A DNA stretch of 64,000 nucleotides, from assembly GCF_950295315.1 (NCBI RefSeq), contig NC_080171.1:96958752-97022751 (forward strand), written 5' to 3'. Source of the DNA: Erinaceus europaeus. Taxonomy: Eukaryota > Chordata > Mammalia > Eulipotyphla > Erinaceidae. The notes under the pieces were generated by a model that ran no database searches, had not been told where the DNA came from, and worked only from the letters and a program-made list of their open reading frames with translations. Position 1 is the first letter of the stretch, and each line of letters begins with the position of its first letter. Below are positions 58,001-63,680 of the stretch, in pieces. The translations under genes and the position numbers were made by a program.

Positions 58001-58674
58001 AATGCACAAGGACCCAGGTTCAAGTCCCAGTCCCAATCTGCAGGGGAAAAGGTTTGTGAATGGTGAAAAAGTGCTGCAGGTGTCTCTTGTTTCTCTCCCT
58101 CTCTCCCTCCCCCTTCTTTCTGGCTATTTAATAAAGATAATTTTTAAAAGTTTTAAGAGAAATTTTTAAAAAATCTTCTTCCACATAACATGGCATTCTA
58201 GTCACTCTGCAAGTACAGTTTCAATAAACTCCATGAATAATTTGACCATAGCTTTTTTTGTTTTGTTTTGTTTTAATTTATTATTGGAGACAGACAGAAA
58301 TTGAGAGGGAGAGAAACAGAGAGACACCTGCACCCCTGCTTCACCACTCATGAAGCCTTCCCCCTGCAGATGGGGACCAGGGGCTTGAACCTGGGTCCTT
58401 GTGCACTGCAGTGTGTGCGCTTAACCAAGTGTGCCATCGCTTGGCCCTAACCATAGCTTTTTAAATTTGCAGTAACGATAACCACAAATCATTAGTGCCA
58501 TACAGATTGAAACAATCTAATCAGTCAATAACTGTTGTTTAAAAAAAAAAAAAAAAAAATCAGCTCATGAAATCTTACCTGTCCATGTATGTCTCCACAC
58601 ACTGTTACTGGTGTTGATACTGGTTGGACATTTGACTCTTCCAAGAGGAGATCACAAACATAGTCACACAGCCG
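37338..58674 (-). CDS. PPP6C: PPP6C, protein phosphatase 6 catalytic subunit (exons 2-7)
   Basis: Ser/Thr phosphatase of the PPP family (PP2A-like). It works as a trimer with a SAPS regulatory subunit (PPP6R1-3) and an ankyrin-repeat subunit; known roles include Aurora A control at the spindle, NF-kB signalling and DNA-PK regulation. CDS = join of 58579-58674, 51882-51947, 51248-51389, 43809-43888, 38493-38702, 37338-37586 (complement): 280 codons plus stop, residues 26-305 of 305. Visible motifs: GDIHGQ (52-57), GDFVDRG (80-86), RGNHES (112-117), HGG (163-165), RAHQ (235-238) and the TPYFL C-terminus. Predicted metal/catalytic residues D53, H55, D81, N113, H114, H163 and H237 are all present. 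I see no difference from the human protein as I recall it. The C-terminus ends TTPYFL rather than the TPDYFL of PP2A, and residues after YCYRCGN are PP6-specific. Exon 1 (25 codons) lies beyond 64000. Confidence 0.97.
37587..38492 (-). other. PPP6C: PPP6C intron 6
   Basis: 906 bp, the only PPP6C intron here without a recognisable SINE. A (GTT)n run at 37801-37819 and TA/TG tracts only. Confidence 0.85.
38493..38702 (-). CDS. PPP6C: PPP6C exon 6
   Basis: 210 bp, 70 codons, phase 0/0, residues 154-223 (LIDEQ ... KVTNE). Contains HGG (H163) and the [10 protein letters not shown] and [10 protein letters not shown] segments. Donor gtaaaa, acceptor ccag. Confidence 0.97.
38821..39020 (+). mobile_element. 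SINE-F
   Basis: In intron 5. Head gccagagagttcatcaggta, B box gattcaagccccat, then tttggtgctgtggtagctct. Confidence 0.55.
39070..39205 (-). mobile_element. old SINE-F
   Basis: Minus-strand: gccagggatcataagcacga, gttgtatccccagaac. Confidence 0.4.
39224..39375 (+). mobile_element. SINE-C, long-tailed
   Basis: Includes an extra ctctttttcactttgtatct stretch before the tail, then (TA)n at 39376-39400. Confidence 0.8.
39418..39544 (-). mobile_element. SINE-C
   Basis: Minus-strand copy facing the previous one. Confidence 0.85.
39620..40228 (+). mobile_element. SINE-A, middle member of the nest
   Basis: Pieces 39620-39808 and 40095-40228, itself split by the minus-strand copy at 39809-40094. Confidence 0.9.
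39809..40094 (-). mobile_element. SINE-A, young subfamily, inner member
   Basis: Minus-strand full-length copy between tcctctctacatttct (39793-39808) and tcctctctccatttct (40095-40110). Its gggctgtag / ggcataagg / cgaaccccgg bases place it with the young copies at 2387, 2986, 18765 and 59378. Confidence 0.94.
40430..40694 (-). mobile_element. SINE-A
   Basis: Minus-strand complete copy immediately after the nest, forming an inverted pair with the outer element. Confidence 0.9.
40739..40935 (+). mobile_element. SINE-B
   Basis: Complete, diverged. Confidence 0.85.
40938..41110. mobile_element. SINE-A scraps, inverted
   Basis: A minus-strand remnant (40938-41025) consisting of only the tail and first head bases, then a plus-strand tail piece (41050-41110) with (aatc)n. 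Could be the product of a large internal deletion. Confidence 0.6.
41130..41385 (+). mobile_element. SINE-E, old
   Basis: gggtttaagcttctgcctac, body, then aggcactgagtcctagcaat. Confidence 0.6.
41446..41612 (-). mobile_element. L1 3' UTR fragment nested in LINE-G
   Basis: Minus-strand 3' end of the same L1 type as 29815-29970 (tgcataatattccccagttt). Flanking tgatccaact repeats (41432-41441 and 41614-41623) mark its insertion. Confidence 0.88.
41692..42008 (-). mobile_element. SINE-A+ nested in LINE-G
   Basis: Minus-strand complete copy; the B-box region is damaged (gggggctcacgatcc). Confidence 0.9.
42314..42655 (+). mobile_element. SINE-A+ nested in LINE-G
   Basis: Full-length copy; flanking agatagaaacagg / agatagaaacagg (42302-42314 and 42656-42668) are its target duplication. 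Confidence 0.92.
42766..43022 (+). mobile_element. SINE-A nested in LINE-G
   Basis: Flanked by aagaattttggttcag repeats at about 42750-42765 and 43023-43038. Confidence 0.9.
43039..43298 (+). mobile_element. SINE-A nested in LINE-G
   Basis: Follows the previous copy directly; body shortened (gcagtgtctttctctccc). Confidence 0.88.
43305..43462 (+). mobile_element. SINE-B nested in LINE-G, tail lost
   Basis: Head gccaagaagtggtacaccta; ends at atctgtatcttcttcc without the usual ccaataaa tail. Confidence 0.8.
43809..43888 (-). CDS. PPP6C: PPP6C exon 5
   Basis: 80 bp; completes Asp127 (G|AT) and encodes residues to Ala153 ([19 protein letters not shown]...). Acceptor catag, donor gtaagt. The last 7 coding bases plus the donor fall inside the 18-bp target duplication of LINE-G copy 3. 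Confidence 0.97.
43992..44042 (+). mobile_element. SINE-C 5' fragment
   Basis: gaggtagcataatggttatg head only. Confidence 0.65.
44190..44453 (-). mobile_element. SINE-A+, head truncated
   Basis: Minus-strand copy; the tRNA-like end stops at gggggccc. Confidence 0.88.
44530..44647 (-). mobile_element. old SINE-F
   Basis: Minus-strand: gatgaaacccagggcctaca, tgctgagccatctcctggg. Confidence 0.5.
44690..44953. mobile_element. SINE-D inside an opposite SINE-D
   Basis: Minus-strand D (44690-44749 and 44889-44953) split by a plus-strand D (44750-44888) with a gactgaactc duplication; the inner copy ends in a C-run and an A-rich tail. Confidence 0.8.
44982..45267 (+). mobile_element. SINE-A with target duplication
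   Basis: Flanked by aagatttactcgtg (44968-44981 and 45268-45281). Confidence 0.93.
45290..45385 (-). mobile_element. old SINE-D
   Basis: Minus-strand: agcactcaggtgtgtcagat, gggaattaaaactgaggcc. Confidence 0.4.
45388..45570 (+). mobile_element. SINE-B
   Basis: Complete but diverged in the middle. Confidence 0.82.
45693..45990 (+). mobile_element. SINE-B cut by SINE-C
   Basis: B to 45802, then a complete C (45803-45920) and a B-like tail (ctctttccctctcaattt) after it. Confidence 0.82.
46045..46143 (-). mobile_element. old SINE-C/D
   Basis: Minus-strand: ggtgtcagggactgaatct; its head resumes after the next SINE-B. Confidence 0.45.
46144..46352 (-). mobile_element. SINE-B with target duplication
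   Basis: Minus-strand copy between atacccactattct repeats (about 46129-46142 and 46353-46367). Confidence 0.88.
46376..46432. repeat. (GT)n microsatellite
   Basis: About 28 GT units, the longest dinucleotide run in the window. Confidence 0.97.
46708..46876 (-). mobile_element. SINE-B, diverged
   Basis: Minus-strand; lost the B-box block between ctgcaggt and ccgtgcactg. Confidence 0.8.
46877..46995 (+). mobile_element. SINE-C
   Basis: Diverged copy: gagatagcaaaatgtttac ... ccataaaactgatctgagca. Confidence 0.75.
47081..47195. repeat. 25-bp minisatellite
   Basis: Unit gaacacatttacttattaca + agaaa at 47081-47105, 47121-47145, 47146-47170 and 47171-47195; the first two share an extra preceding cattttataa. 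Confidence 0.9.
47205..47318 (-). mobile_element. old SINE-C/D
   Basis: Minus-strand: gccagggactgaacctgtac. Confidence 0.5.
47320..47873 (-). mobile_element. SINE-A split by a solo LTR
   Basis: Minus-strand SINE pieces 47320-47409 and 47700-47873; the LTR landed in the tail near gttattgatgt. Confidence 0.9.
47410..47699 (+). mobile_element. solo LTR, ERV class II-like
   Basis: 290 bp, TG...CA ends. 6-bp flanks gatgtt (47404-47409) and gatgtc (47700-47705), one mismatch. AATAAAG at 47595-47601. Its end (ccagctggagcctctgaa ... ttaacaaca) closely matches the LTR at 18329-18654. No internal retroviral sequence. Confidence 0.85.
48160..48262 (+). mobile_element. L1 3' UTR fragment
   Basis: ~100-bp tail-only copy of the 28-30 kb L1 type (gaatgttatgcatgtacaaa ... 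attccccaatt + A run). Confidence 0.85.
48290..49375 (+). mobile_element. LINE-G copy 4
   Basis: Extends further 5' than copy 1 (which starts at the equivalent of about 48615). Contains the longest shared reading frame (48953-49252, 99 codons). A-rich tail at 49340-49372. The 5' limit is uncertain. Confidence 0.75.
49376..49577 (+). mobile_element. SINE-B, short head
   Basis: ggggccggttaagcac: the gtggtggcacacct part of the head is deleted. Confidence 0.85.
49579..49860 (+). mobile_element. SINE-A
   Basis: Full-length. Confidence 0.92.
50050..50205 (+). mobile_element. possible old hAT-type DNA transposon
   Basis: tttttaatgagcatcccaag and a terminal actttgaaatactaatctag resemble MER20/MER58-like ends; weak. 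Confidence 0.35.
50212..50427 (+). mobile_element. SINE-E, shortened
   Basis: B/A-like head, B box gggttcgaggccc, then aaatggtcactaagagcagt and an A tail; the final extension is deleted. Confidence 0.8.
50520..50945 (+). mobile_element. three SINE-F copies in series
   Basis: About 50520-50660 (gtttcaggttcaagccctga), 50664-50800 (gctggggaagtgactcaacg) and 50816-50945 (gagaggccgagtcactcagc). Confidence 0.5.
50946..51044 (-). mobile_element. SINE-C
   Basis: Minus-strand copy joined to the previous SINE-F tail. Confidence 0.75.
51248..51389 (-). CDS. PPP6C: PPP6C exon 4
   Basis: 142 bp, residues 80-126 plus the first base of Asp127. Contains GDFVDRG (D81, D84) and RGNHES (N113, H114), the metal-bridging and catalytic core. 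Acceptor ttacag, donor gtaaga. Confidence 0.98.
51390..51881 (-). other. PPP6C: PPP6C intron 3
   Basis: 492 bp, the shortest intron, more than half of it one SINE-A inserted in the same direction as the gene. Confidence 0.9.
51536..51815 (-). mobile_element. SINE-A in PPP6C intron 3
   Basis: Full length, sense to PPP6C; ends ~65 bp from the exon 3 donor. B box gagctcgaactggg is slightly mutated. Confidence 0.92.
51882..51947 (-). CDS. PPP6C: PPP6C exon 3
   Basis: 66 bp, 22 codons, phase 0/0, residues 58-79 ([20 protein letters not shown]...). Acceptor tatag, donor gtatgt. Confidence 0.97.
51948..52545. other. PPP6C intron 2, repeat-poor part
   Basis: Mostly unique; G-rich tracts near 52240 and 52437-52465, then a purine-rich SINE-like remnant to 52545. 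Confidence 0.45.
52550..52932 (+). mobile_element. SINE-D split by SINE-B
   Basis: D pieces 52550-52655 and 52886-52932; (AT)n at 52660-52702 and a minus-strand SINE-B at 52703-52885 between them. Confidence 0.85.
52933..53057 (-). mobile_element. SINE-B, 3' truncated
   Basis: Minus-strand head half only. Confidence 0.8.
53060..53403 (-). mobile_element. SINE-A+
   Basis: Minus-strand; a (GTTT)n tail complement at 53066-53087. Confidence 0.9.
53404..53662 (-). mobile_element. SINE-A, internally deleted
   Basis: Minus-strand; lacks the block between gaagcagg and cttcacttcccc and part of the head. Confidence 0.88.
53670..53853 (-). mobile_element. SINE-B, diverged
   Basis: Minus-strand, head worn. 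Confidence 0.78.
53858..54016 (-). mobile_element. SINE-D
   Basis: Minus-strand complete copy. Confidence 0.88.
54123..54371 (-). mobile_element. SINE-E, old
   Basis: Minus-strand: starts gtcacaaaagttatcactg. Confidence 0.65.
54412..54667 (-). mobile_element. SINE-E
   Basis: Minus-strand: ttattggggctcagtgcctg to tatcccactgcttggacccc. Confidence 0.8.
54711..54956 (+). mobile_element. SINE-E
   Basis: Best-preserved E copy: gcacatagtactaagcacaa head, ccaataaaatgaggaaaaat then ggctgccaggagcagtggat. Confidence 0.88.
54957..55131 (-). mobile_element. GA-rich tract and SINE-D remnant
   Basis: (GA)n at 54965-55031, then a minus-strand D head half with ttatccactgtacc. Confidence 0.65.
55206..55678 (+). 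mobile_element. SINE-A fused to L1 3' end within one target duplication
   Basis: A full-length SINE-A (55206-55502) runs directly into an L1 3' UTR piece (55503-55678, gaatgttatgcatgtacaaa ... attccccaatag). A single pair of 16-bp repeats agaaatgtgttaaagg (55190-55205 and 55679-55694) encloses both parts. Confidence 0.88.
55695..56009. other. unique PPP6C intron 2 sequence
   Basis: Nothing recognisable. Confidence 0.5.
56010..56545 (-). mobile_element. SINE-E split by SINE-A+
   Basis: Minus-strand E pieces 56010-56100 (gccaccagggttaacactgg) and 56400-56545; the minus-strand A+ (56111-56399) lies between. Confidence 0.82.
56698..56865 (+). mobile_element. SINE-D with partial internal duplication
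   Basis: The tcaagca(c/t)(g/a)agg segment occurs twice (56748-56758 and 56778-56788). Confidence 0.75.
56905..57455 (-). mobile_element. SINE-B interrupted near its head by SINE-A+
   Basis: Minus-strand B pieces 56905-57089 and 57449-57455. The plus-strand A+ is annotated next. Confidence 0.88.
57090..57433 (+). mobile_element. SINE-A+ with target duplication
   Basis: Between aaaaaggtgcaccac repeats (57075-57089 and 57434-57448). Confidence 0.94.
57508..57775 (+). mobile_element. SINE-A with target duplication
   Basis: Between aagaagttatgcact repeats (57493-57507 and 57776-57790). Confidence 0.94.
57960..58160 (+). mobile_element. SINE-B
   Basis: Complete copy. Confidence 0.88.
58255..58447 (-). 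mobile_element. SINE-B with target duplication
   Basis: Minus-strand; accatagcttttt repeats flank it (about 58245-58257 and 58450-58462). Confidence 0.9.
58579..58674 (-). CDS. PPP6C: PPP6C exon 2
   Basis: 96 bp, 32 codons, phase 0/0, residues 26-57 ([20 protein letters not shown]...). Ends with GDIHGQ, supplying metal ligands D53 and H55. Acceptor tatag, donor gtaaga. First PPP6C exon in the window. Confidence 0.97.
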
Positions 58675-58712
58675 CTATAACAAGGGGGGAAAATAATCTC
58701 TTATTGCAATGT

Positions 58713-58785
58713 TAAAACTAAGGATCTGGGTTCAATCCTCGATACCACCATAAACCAGTGTTTAAGCAGTACTCTGAAAAGTCTG
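58713..58785 (+). mobile_element. SINE-C 3' fragment
   Basis: gggttcaatcctcgatacca to agcagtactctg. Confidence 0.6.
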
Positions 58786-58803
58786 GTAATTAAAAGAGGA
58801 AGG

Positions 58804-59010
58804 GGGCCCAGGTGGTGGCACACCTGATTGAGCACACATTACAATGTGCAAGGACTTGGGTTCAAGCCCTAGGCCCCCACCTGCAGGGGGAGTCTTATAA
58901 GTGAAGCAGGGCTGCAGGTGTCTCTCTGTCTCTCTCCTCTATCTCCCATCACATCTCAATTTCTGGGTGTCTCGATTCAATAAATAAGGATTATTTTAAA
59001 AAATGTTTTT
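58804..59010 (+). mobile_element. SINE-B
   Basis: Complete copy. Confidence 0.88.
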
Positions 59011-59074
59011 AATTGAGAGGAAGCATGTATCGTATAAATCATTTCCATAATAAAATTTATATGTATATTTAATA

Positions 59075-59227
59075 TATTTTATTTGTTTTTAATGTGAGTG
59101 ATACAGAGAGAAAGATACAGAGCACTACTTAGCTCTGGCTTAAGGTGGTGCTAGGGATTGAACCTGGGACCACTGAGTCTCAGGCATGAAAGTTATTTGC
59201 ATAACCATTATGCTATCTCCCCAGACC
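59075..59227 (-). mobile_element. SINE-C
   Basis: Minus-strand copy with a B/D-like purine stretch on its 3' side. Confidence 0.78.
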
Positions 59228-59285
59228 TCCACAATAAAATTATTTAGAAAAATCAAAGAGGAAAAAAAAAAGAAAAATCAAAGAG

Positions 59286-59760
59286 GGGTAGGGGTAGATA
59301 ACATAATGGTTATGCAGACTCTCTCACACCTGAGGCTCCGAAGTCCCAGGTTCAATCCCCCAAAGAAAAATACATGTGGGAGTCGGGCTGTAGTGCAGTG
59401 GGTTAAGCGCAGGTGGCGCAAAGCACAAGGACCGGCATAAGGATCATGGTTCGAACCCCGGCTCCCCACCTGCAGGGGAGTCGCTTCACAGGCGGTGAAG
59501 CAGGTCTGCAGGTGTCTATCTTTCTTTCCTCCTCTCTGTCTTCCCCTCCTCTCTCCATTTCTCTCTGTCCTATCCAACAACGACAACAACAATAATAACT
59601 ACAACAATAAAAAAACAACAAGGGCAACAAAAGGGAATAAATAAATAAAATAAAAAATAAAAATAAAAAAAAAAAAAAAAAGAAAAAAGAAAAATACATG
59701 TAACTAGAAATCAATCTCCTGTACTACCATAAGCCAGAGCTGAGCAGTGCTCTGGTGTTA
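59286..59760 (+). mobile_element. SINE-C interrupted by filler and SINE-A
   Basis: C pieces 59286-59360 and about 59711-59760. Between them are a non-SINE filler (see findings) and the young SINE-A. Confidence 0.85.
59378..59685 (+). mobile_element. SINE-A, young subfamily, with target duplication
   Basis: Between 16-bp repeats aaagaaaaatacatgt (59362-59377 and 59686-59701). Long A-rich tail. Confidence 0.94.
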
Positions 59761-59784
59761 AAAAAAAAAAAAAGAAAGAAAGAG

Positions 59785-60080
59785 GGAGTCGGGCGGTAGC
59801 GCAGCGGGTTAAGCGCAGGTGGCACAAAGCTCAAGGACCGGTGTAAGGATCCTGGTTTGAGCCCCCGGCTCCCCACCTGCAGGGGAGTCGCTTCACAGGT
59901 GGTGAAGCAGGTCTGCAGGTGTCTATCTTTCTCTCCCCCTCTCTGTCTTCCCCTCCTGTCTCCATTTCTCTCTGTCCTATCCAACAACGATGACATCAAT
60001 AACTACAACAATAACTACAACAATGAAAAACCAGGGCAACAAAAGTGGAAATAAATAAATAAATAAATAATAAATATTTT
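59785..60080 (+). mobile_element. SINE-A
   Basis: Full-length, near-consensus; a (GA)n follows at 60087-60110. Confidence 0.93.
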
Positions 60081-60126
60081 TTAAAAAGAAAGAGAGAGAG
60101 AGAGAAAGAGAAAGAAAAATCAAAGA

Positions 60127-60239
60127 GTGCTCACTTCAGCAGCAGCAGCACATATACTAAAATTGGAAAGATACAGAGACGATTAGCATGGCCCCTGTGC
60201 AAGGATGACATGCAAATTCGTGAATGGTTCCATATTTGT
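60127..60239 (+). pseudogene. U6 snRNA retropseudogene
   Basis: Nearly full-length U6: gtgctcacttcagcag start, acatatactaaaattggaa, agcatggcccctgtgcaagg, ending ccatatttgta. It has two extra CAG triplets after position ~12 and several substitutions, including in the box near the 3' end. An A-rich tail and aaatcaaagag repeats (60117-60127 and 60284-60294) show L1-mediated insertion. No upstream PSE/TATA promoter seen. Confidence 0.92.
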
Positions 60240-60295
60240 AACAAAAAAAAAGTCCCTTATCAAAAAAAAAAAAGATAGAAAGGAAATCAAAGAGC

Positions 60296-60487
60296 AGAGT
60301 CAGGTGGTGGTGCACCTGGTTGAGCACATGTATTACAATGCCCTAGGTTAGAGCCCCAGACTCCGCCAGTGGGGAAAGCTTTTCAAGTGGTAAAGCAGGG
60401 CTGCAGGTATCTCTCTCCCTTTCTATCTCCCCCTACACTCTCAATTTCTGGCTGTCTTTATCCAATAAATATAATAAAGATAAAAGG
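60296..60487 (+). mobile_element. SINE-B
   Basis: Complete copy; the (GGAA)n/(AAAG)n tail expansion covers 60485-60590. Confidence 0.87.
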
Positions 60488-60591
60488 AAGGAAGGAAGGA
60501 AAGAAAGAGAAAGAAAGAAAGGAAGAAAAGGAAGAAAGGAAAAAAAGAAGGAAAAGGAAGAAAGAAGGAAAGAAGGAACGAACAAGGAGCC

Positions 60592-60795
60592 AGGAGGAGG
60601 CACACCTGGTTAAGGGCACAATTACAGTGCACAAGGACCGAGGTTTGAGTTCCCAGTCTTCACCTGCAGGGAAGAAGCTTCATGAGTGGTTAAACAGTGT
60701 TGCAAGTCAGTCTCTGTCTCTCTGTGTCTCTCTCTCTCTTCCCTCTCAATTTCTGTCTATCCAAAATAAATATTAAAACAAAAAAAAAACTTTTA
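60592..60795 (+). mobile_element. SINE-B
   Basis: Complete copy. Confidence 0.86.
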
Positions 60796-60796
60796 A

Positions 60797-61045
60797 GTGG
60801 TCGGATGATAGCATGCACATGGTACAAAGTGCAAGCATTGGCGTAAGGATCCCAGTTTGAGCCCTGGCTCCCCACCTTGGGGGGGAGGGTCACTTCACCA
60901 TGGTGAAGCAGGTCTGCAGGTGTCTCTCTTTCTCTCCCCCTGTCTTCCCCTACTCTCTCCATTTCTCTCTGTCCTATCCAACAACAACAATAATAACTAC
61001 AACAATAAAACAAGGGCAACAAAAGAGAAAATAATTAATAATTTA
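60797..61045 (+). mobile_element. SINE-A, head shortened
   Basis: gtcggatgatagc joins to atgcacatggtacaaag; the remainder is complete. Confidence 0.87.
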
Positions 61046-61107
61046 AAAAATTTAAATAGCTAAGGACCTACAATATTATACATTTTTACAAAGGTAAGAA
61101 GTAATTG

Positions 61108-61265
61108 ACATGGTCCAGGAGGTGGCACAGTGGATAAGGCATTGGACTCTCAAGCATGAGGTCCTGAGTTCAATCCCTGGCAGCACATCCATCAGAGTGA
61201 TATGTTTTTTTTCTCTCCTCCTATCTTCCTCATAAATAAATAAAATATTTAAAATAAAAAGAAAA
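61108..61265 (+). mobile_element. SINE-D
   Basis: Near-consensus copy. Confidence 0.9.
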
Positions 61266-61297
61266 TAATTTATATATATAAAGGAAGTAATTATAAG

Positions 61298-61485
61298 GGG
61301 CCAGGCAGTGGTACACCTGGTTAAGCGTGCACACACAGTGCACAAGGACCCCGGGTTCAAGCCCCTTGTCCCCACCTGCAGGGGGAAAGCTTCACAAGTG
61401 GTGAAGCAAGCTGGCATATGTCTCTCTCCCTCTCCTCTCAATTTCTCTGTCTCTATCCAATAATAAGTAAATAAATATTTTTAAA
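61298..61485 (+). mobile_element. SINE-B
   Basis: Flanked by ggaagtaattataa / agaagtaattgtaa. Confidence 0.88.
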
Positions 61486-61534
61486 AGAAGTAATTGTAAT
61501 ATGCTACAATGTAAATAAACTTCAAAAACATCTT

Positions 61535-61795
61535 GCTTGTGACCAGGGAGGTAGCTCAGTGTTAGATCCCAGGTTGAATCCTCAATACTGTATATGGCAG
61601 AACTCTGGTCTACCTACTTATGTCTCTCTCCTCTTTTGTAAAATAAAGCTTTAAAGGTCAGAAAAACACCTGACTTGGATAGTGTGCTGCTTTGCTATGT
61701 GCATGACCCAGGCTCATGCCCAGCCCCCATCACTTTGGTGCTGTGTTGCTGTGGTCTAGTTCATTCTCTGCCTATCTTTAACAAAACAAATAAAT
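61535..61795 (+). mobile_element. two SINE-F copies
   Basis: 61535-61655 (gaggtagctcagtgttagat) and 61657-61795 (gtgctgctttgctatgtgca; like 19290). Confidence 0.55.
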
Positions 61796-61805
61796 AAACG
61801 CGCCT

Positions 61806-61938
61806 CAGGTGGTCCAGGAGGTGTCATATGGTAGCACAGTGGATAAAGAATTGTACTTTCAAGCATGAAGTGCCAACTTCAGTCCTGGCAGCACATGCTG
61901 GCAGTTAGCGCTCTGGCTCCCTCTCTAATAAACAAAAT
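61806..61938 (+). mobile_element. SINE-D
   Basis: Contains an extra tcatatggtag insertion in its head. Confidence 0.78.
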
Positions 61939-62062
61939 CTGGGGGTAGATAGCATGATGGTTATGCAAACACTCTCATGCCTGAGGCTCCAAAGTCCCAG
62001 GTTCAATCCACTGCCCCAACATAAGCCACAGCTGAGCAGTGCTCTGGTAAAATAAATAAATA
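61939..62062 (+). mobile_element. SINE-C
   Basis: Near-consensus copy. Confidence 0.88.
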
Positions 62063-62079
62063 AGTTCTTAAAGGGGGAG

Positions 62080-62305
62080 GGGGAAGACAGGCAGTGACAC
62101 ACCTGGTTAAGCGCTCACATTACAGTGTGCATGGATGCAGGTTCAAGACCCTGGTGCCCACCTATAGGGGGAAAGCTTCACAAGTGCTGAAGCAGGGATG
62201 CAGGTGTCTCTCTGTCTCTCCCTCTCTATCTTCCCCCTCCCCTCTTGATTTCTGGCTCTCTCTATCCAATAATAAAAAAATTAATTAAATAAATAAGTAA
62301 ATAAA
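62080..62305 (+). mobile_element. SINE-B
   Basis: Complete copy. Confidence 0.88.
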
Positions 62306-62310
62306 ACCTC

Positions 62311-62620
62311 AGTATCAGGAGGTGGTGGTGAACCACGTAGAGTACACACATTACCTACCTACCATTTGCAAGGACTCATATTTAAGTCCCCAGTCCACAC
62401 CTGCAGGAAAGAAGCTTCACTAGAGGTGAAGCAGTGCTGCCGGTGTCATATTTTAGCTCCCTCTCTCCCATTTCTTGGTTTCTGTTAGGGAAAAAAAAAA
62501 AAAAAAAAAAAGGAGGAAGGGAAGGAAGGAAGGCTGGAAGGAAGGAAGGGTGTGGTACGGCTGTTGTGCTGACTCAGCTCCAGCAATAAGACCAGAAAAA
62601 AGCAAAAAAAAAAAAAAAAA
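62311..62620 (+). mobile_element. SINE-B/E with purine tract
   Basis: Diverged head, A-run and (GGAA)n at 62490-62550, then an E-like ctccagcaataagaccag end. Confidence 0.65.
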
Positions 62621-62621
62621 A

Positions 62622-62745
62622 AATCATCCTGGGAAGTGGCACAGTGAATAAAGTGTTGGACTCTCAAAAATGTTGTCTTGATCTCCAGGGTTGCATGTGC
62701 CAGTGTAATGCTCTGATTCTCTCCTTCTAATAAATCTTAAAAAAA
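62622..62745 (+). mobile_element. SINE-D
   Basis: Shortened copy with a 17-A tail. Confidence 0.8.
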
Positions 62746-62849
62746 AAAAAAAAAAATTCATCTTGCTAAAGGAATAAAAACAAACATGAATGGCCCAATG
62801 CTATATGATTCAATTTTTACATTAAACAACAAGAGTAGATAAATTCATA

Positions 62850-62894
<45 letters not shown>

Positions 62895-63002
62895 TAGTGA
62901 TTAGTGGTTGATAAGGTCTGAAGAAGAGTTGAAAAATGACAGTATTAGAACTAGTTAGAGGTGATGGTTGCACAACAATGTCAATACAGTAAAACTAAAG
63001 AA

Positions 63003-63297
63003 TTTGGGGGTTCAGGTGGTGGTGCACCCGGTTAAGTGCACATAGTACTAAAGCACAAGGATCCATGCAAAGATCCAGGTTCAAGCCTCCAGCACCCCAC
63101 TGGCAGAGGGACACTTGACGATCAGTGAAGCAAGTCTGCAGGTGTCTATCTTTCTCTCTCCCTATCTCCTCCCCAACCCCTCTCAATTTCTCTCTGTCCT
63201 ATCCAATAACATGGAAAAAATGTCTGCCAGGAGCAGTGAATTTGTAGTGCCGAAACAAGCCCCAACAATAACCCTGGAGGCAAAAAAAAAAAAAAAG
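63003..63297 (+). mobile_element. SINE-E in old L1
   Basis: Full-length: gtgcacccggttaagtgcac head to taaccctggaggc + A tail. Confidence 0.9.
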
Positions 63298-63321
63298 TAC
63301 ATTTTTAAATGGTTGACTTGG

Positions 63322-63528
63322 AGGGGCGAGGCAGTGGCATACCTAGTTGAATGTACATGTTGTAATGTGCAAGGACCTGGGTTCAAAGCCCCAGTCCCAC
63401 CTATAGGGAAAAAACTTCATGAGCAGTGAAGCAGTGTTGCCAGCGTATTCCCCTCTCCCTATCTCCCCCTTCTCTCTTGATTTCTGCCTTTGTCCAATAA
63501 ATAAATTTAGAAGAAAAAAATTTTTTTC
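63322..63528 (+). mobile_element. SINE-B in old L1
   Basis: Complete copy. Confidence 0.86.
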
Positions 63529-63534
63529 ATGGTG

Positions 63535-63680
63535 AACTTGGGTCAAGCGATAGCTCACACAGCAAAGTATGTGCTTTATCGTACATGAGGTCTTGGGTTT
63601 GAGCCCAGCACCAAGAATGCATACCAAAGACACCACTAAGGGAAGCAGTGCTTTCTGTCTCTACTTCCTTCTTTCTCTCC
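63535..63680 (+). mobile_element. SINE-F in old L1
   Basis: gcgatagctcacacagcaaa head, gggtttgagcccagcacc B box; followed by a (GGGA/GGAA)n tract to 63790. Confidence 0.6.

Noticed and set aside
37338..58674. PP2A catalytic subunit (PPP2CA/PPP2CB) as the phosphatase gene
   Set aside because: The C-terminus TTPYFL, the [16 protein letters not shown] stretch and the 305-residue total fit PP6, not PP2A.
37338..58674. Processed PPP6C pseudogene
   Set aside because: Six exons with intact frame, canonical splice sites and correct phases are spread over 21 kb.
60127..60239. Functional U6 gene
   Set aside because: Extra CAG triplets, several substitutions, an A tail, flanking target duplication and no upstream PSE/TATA.
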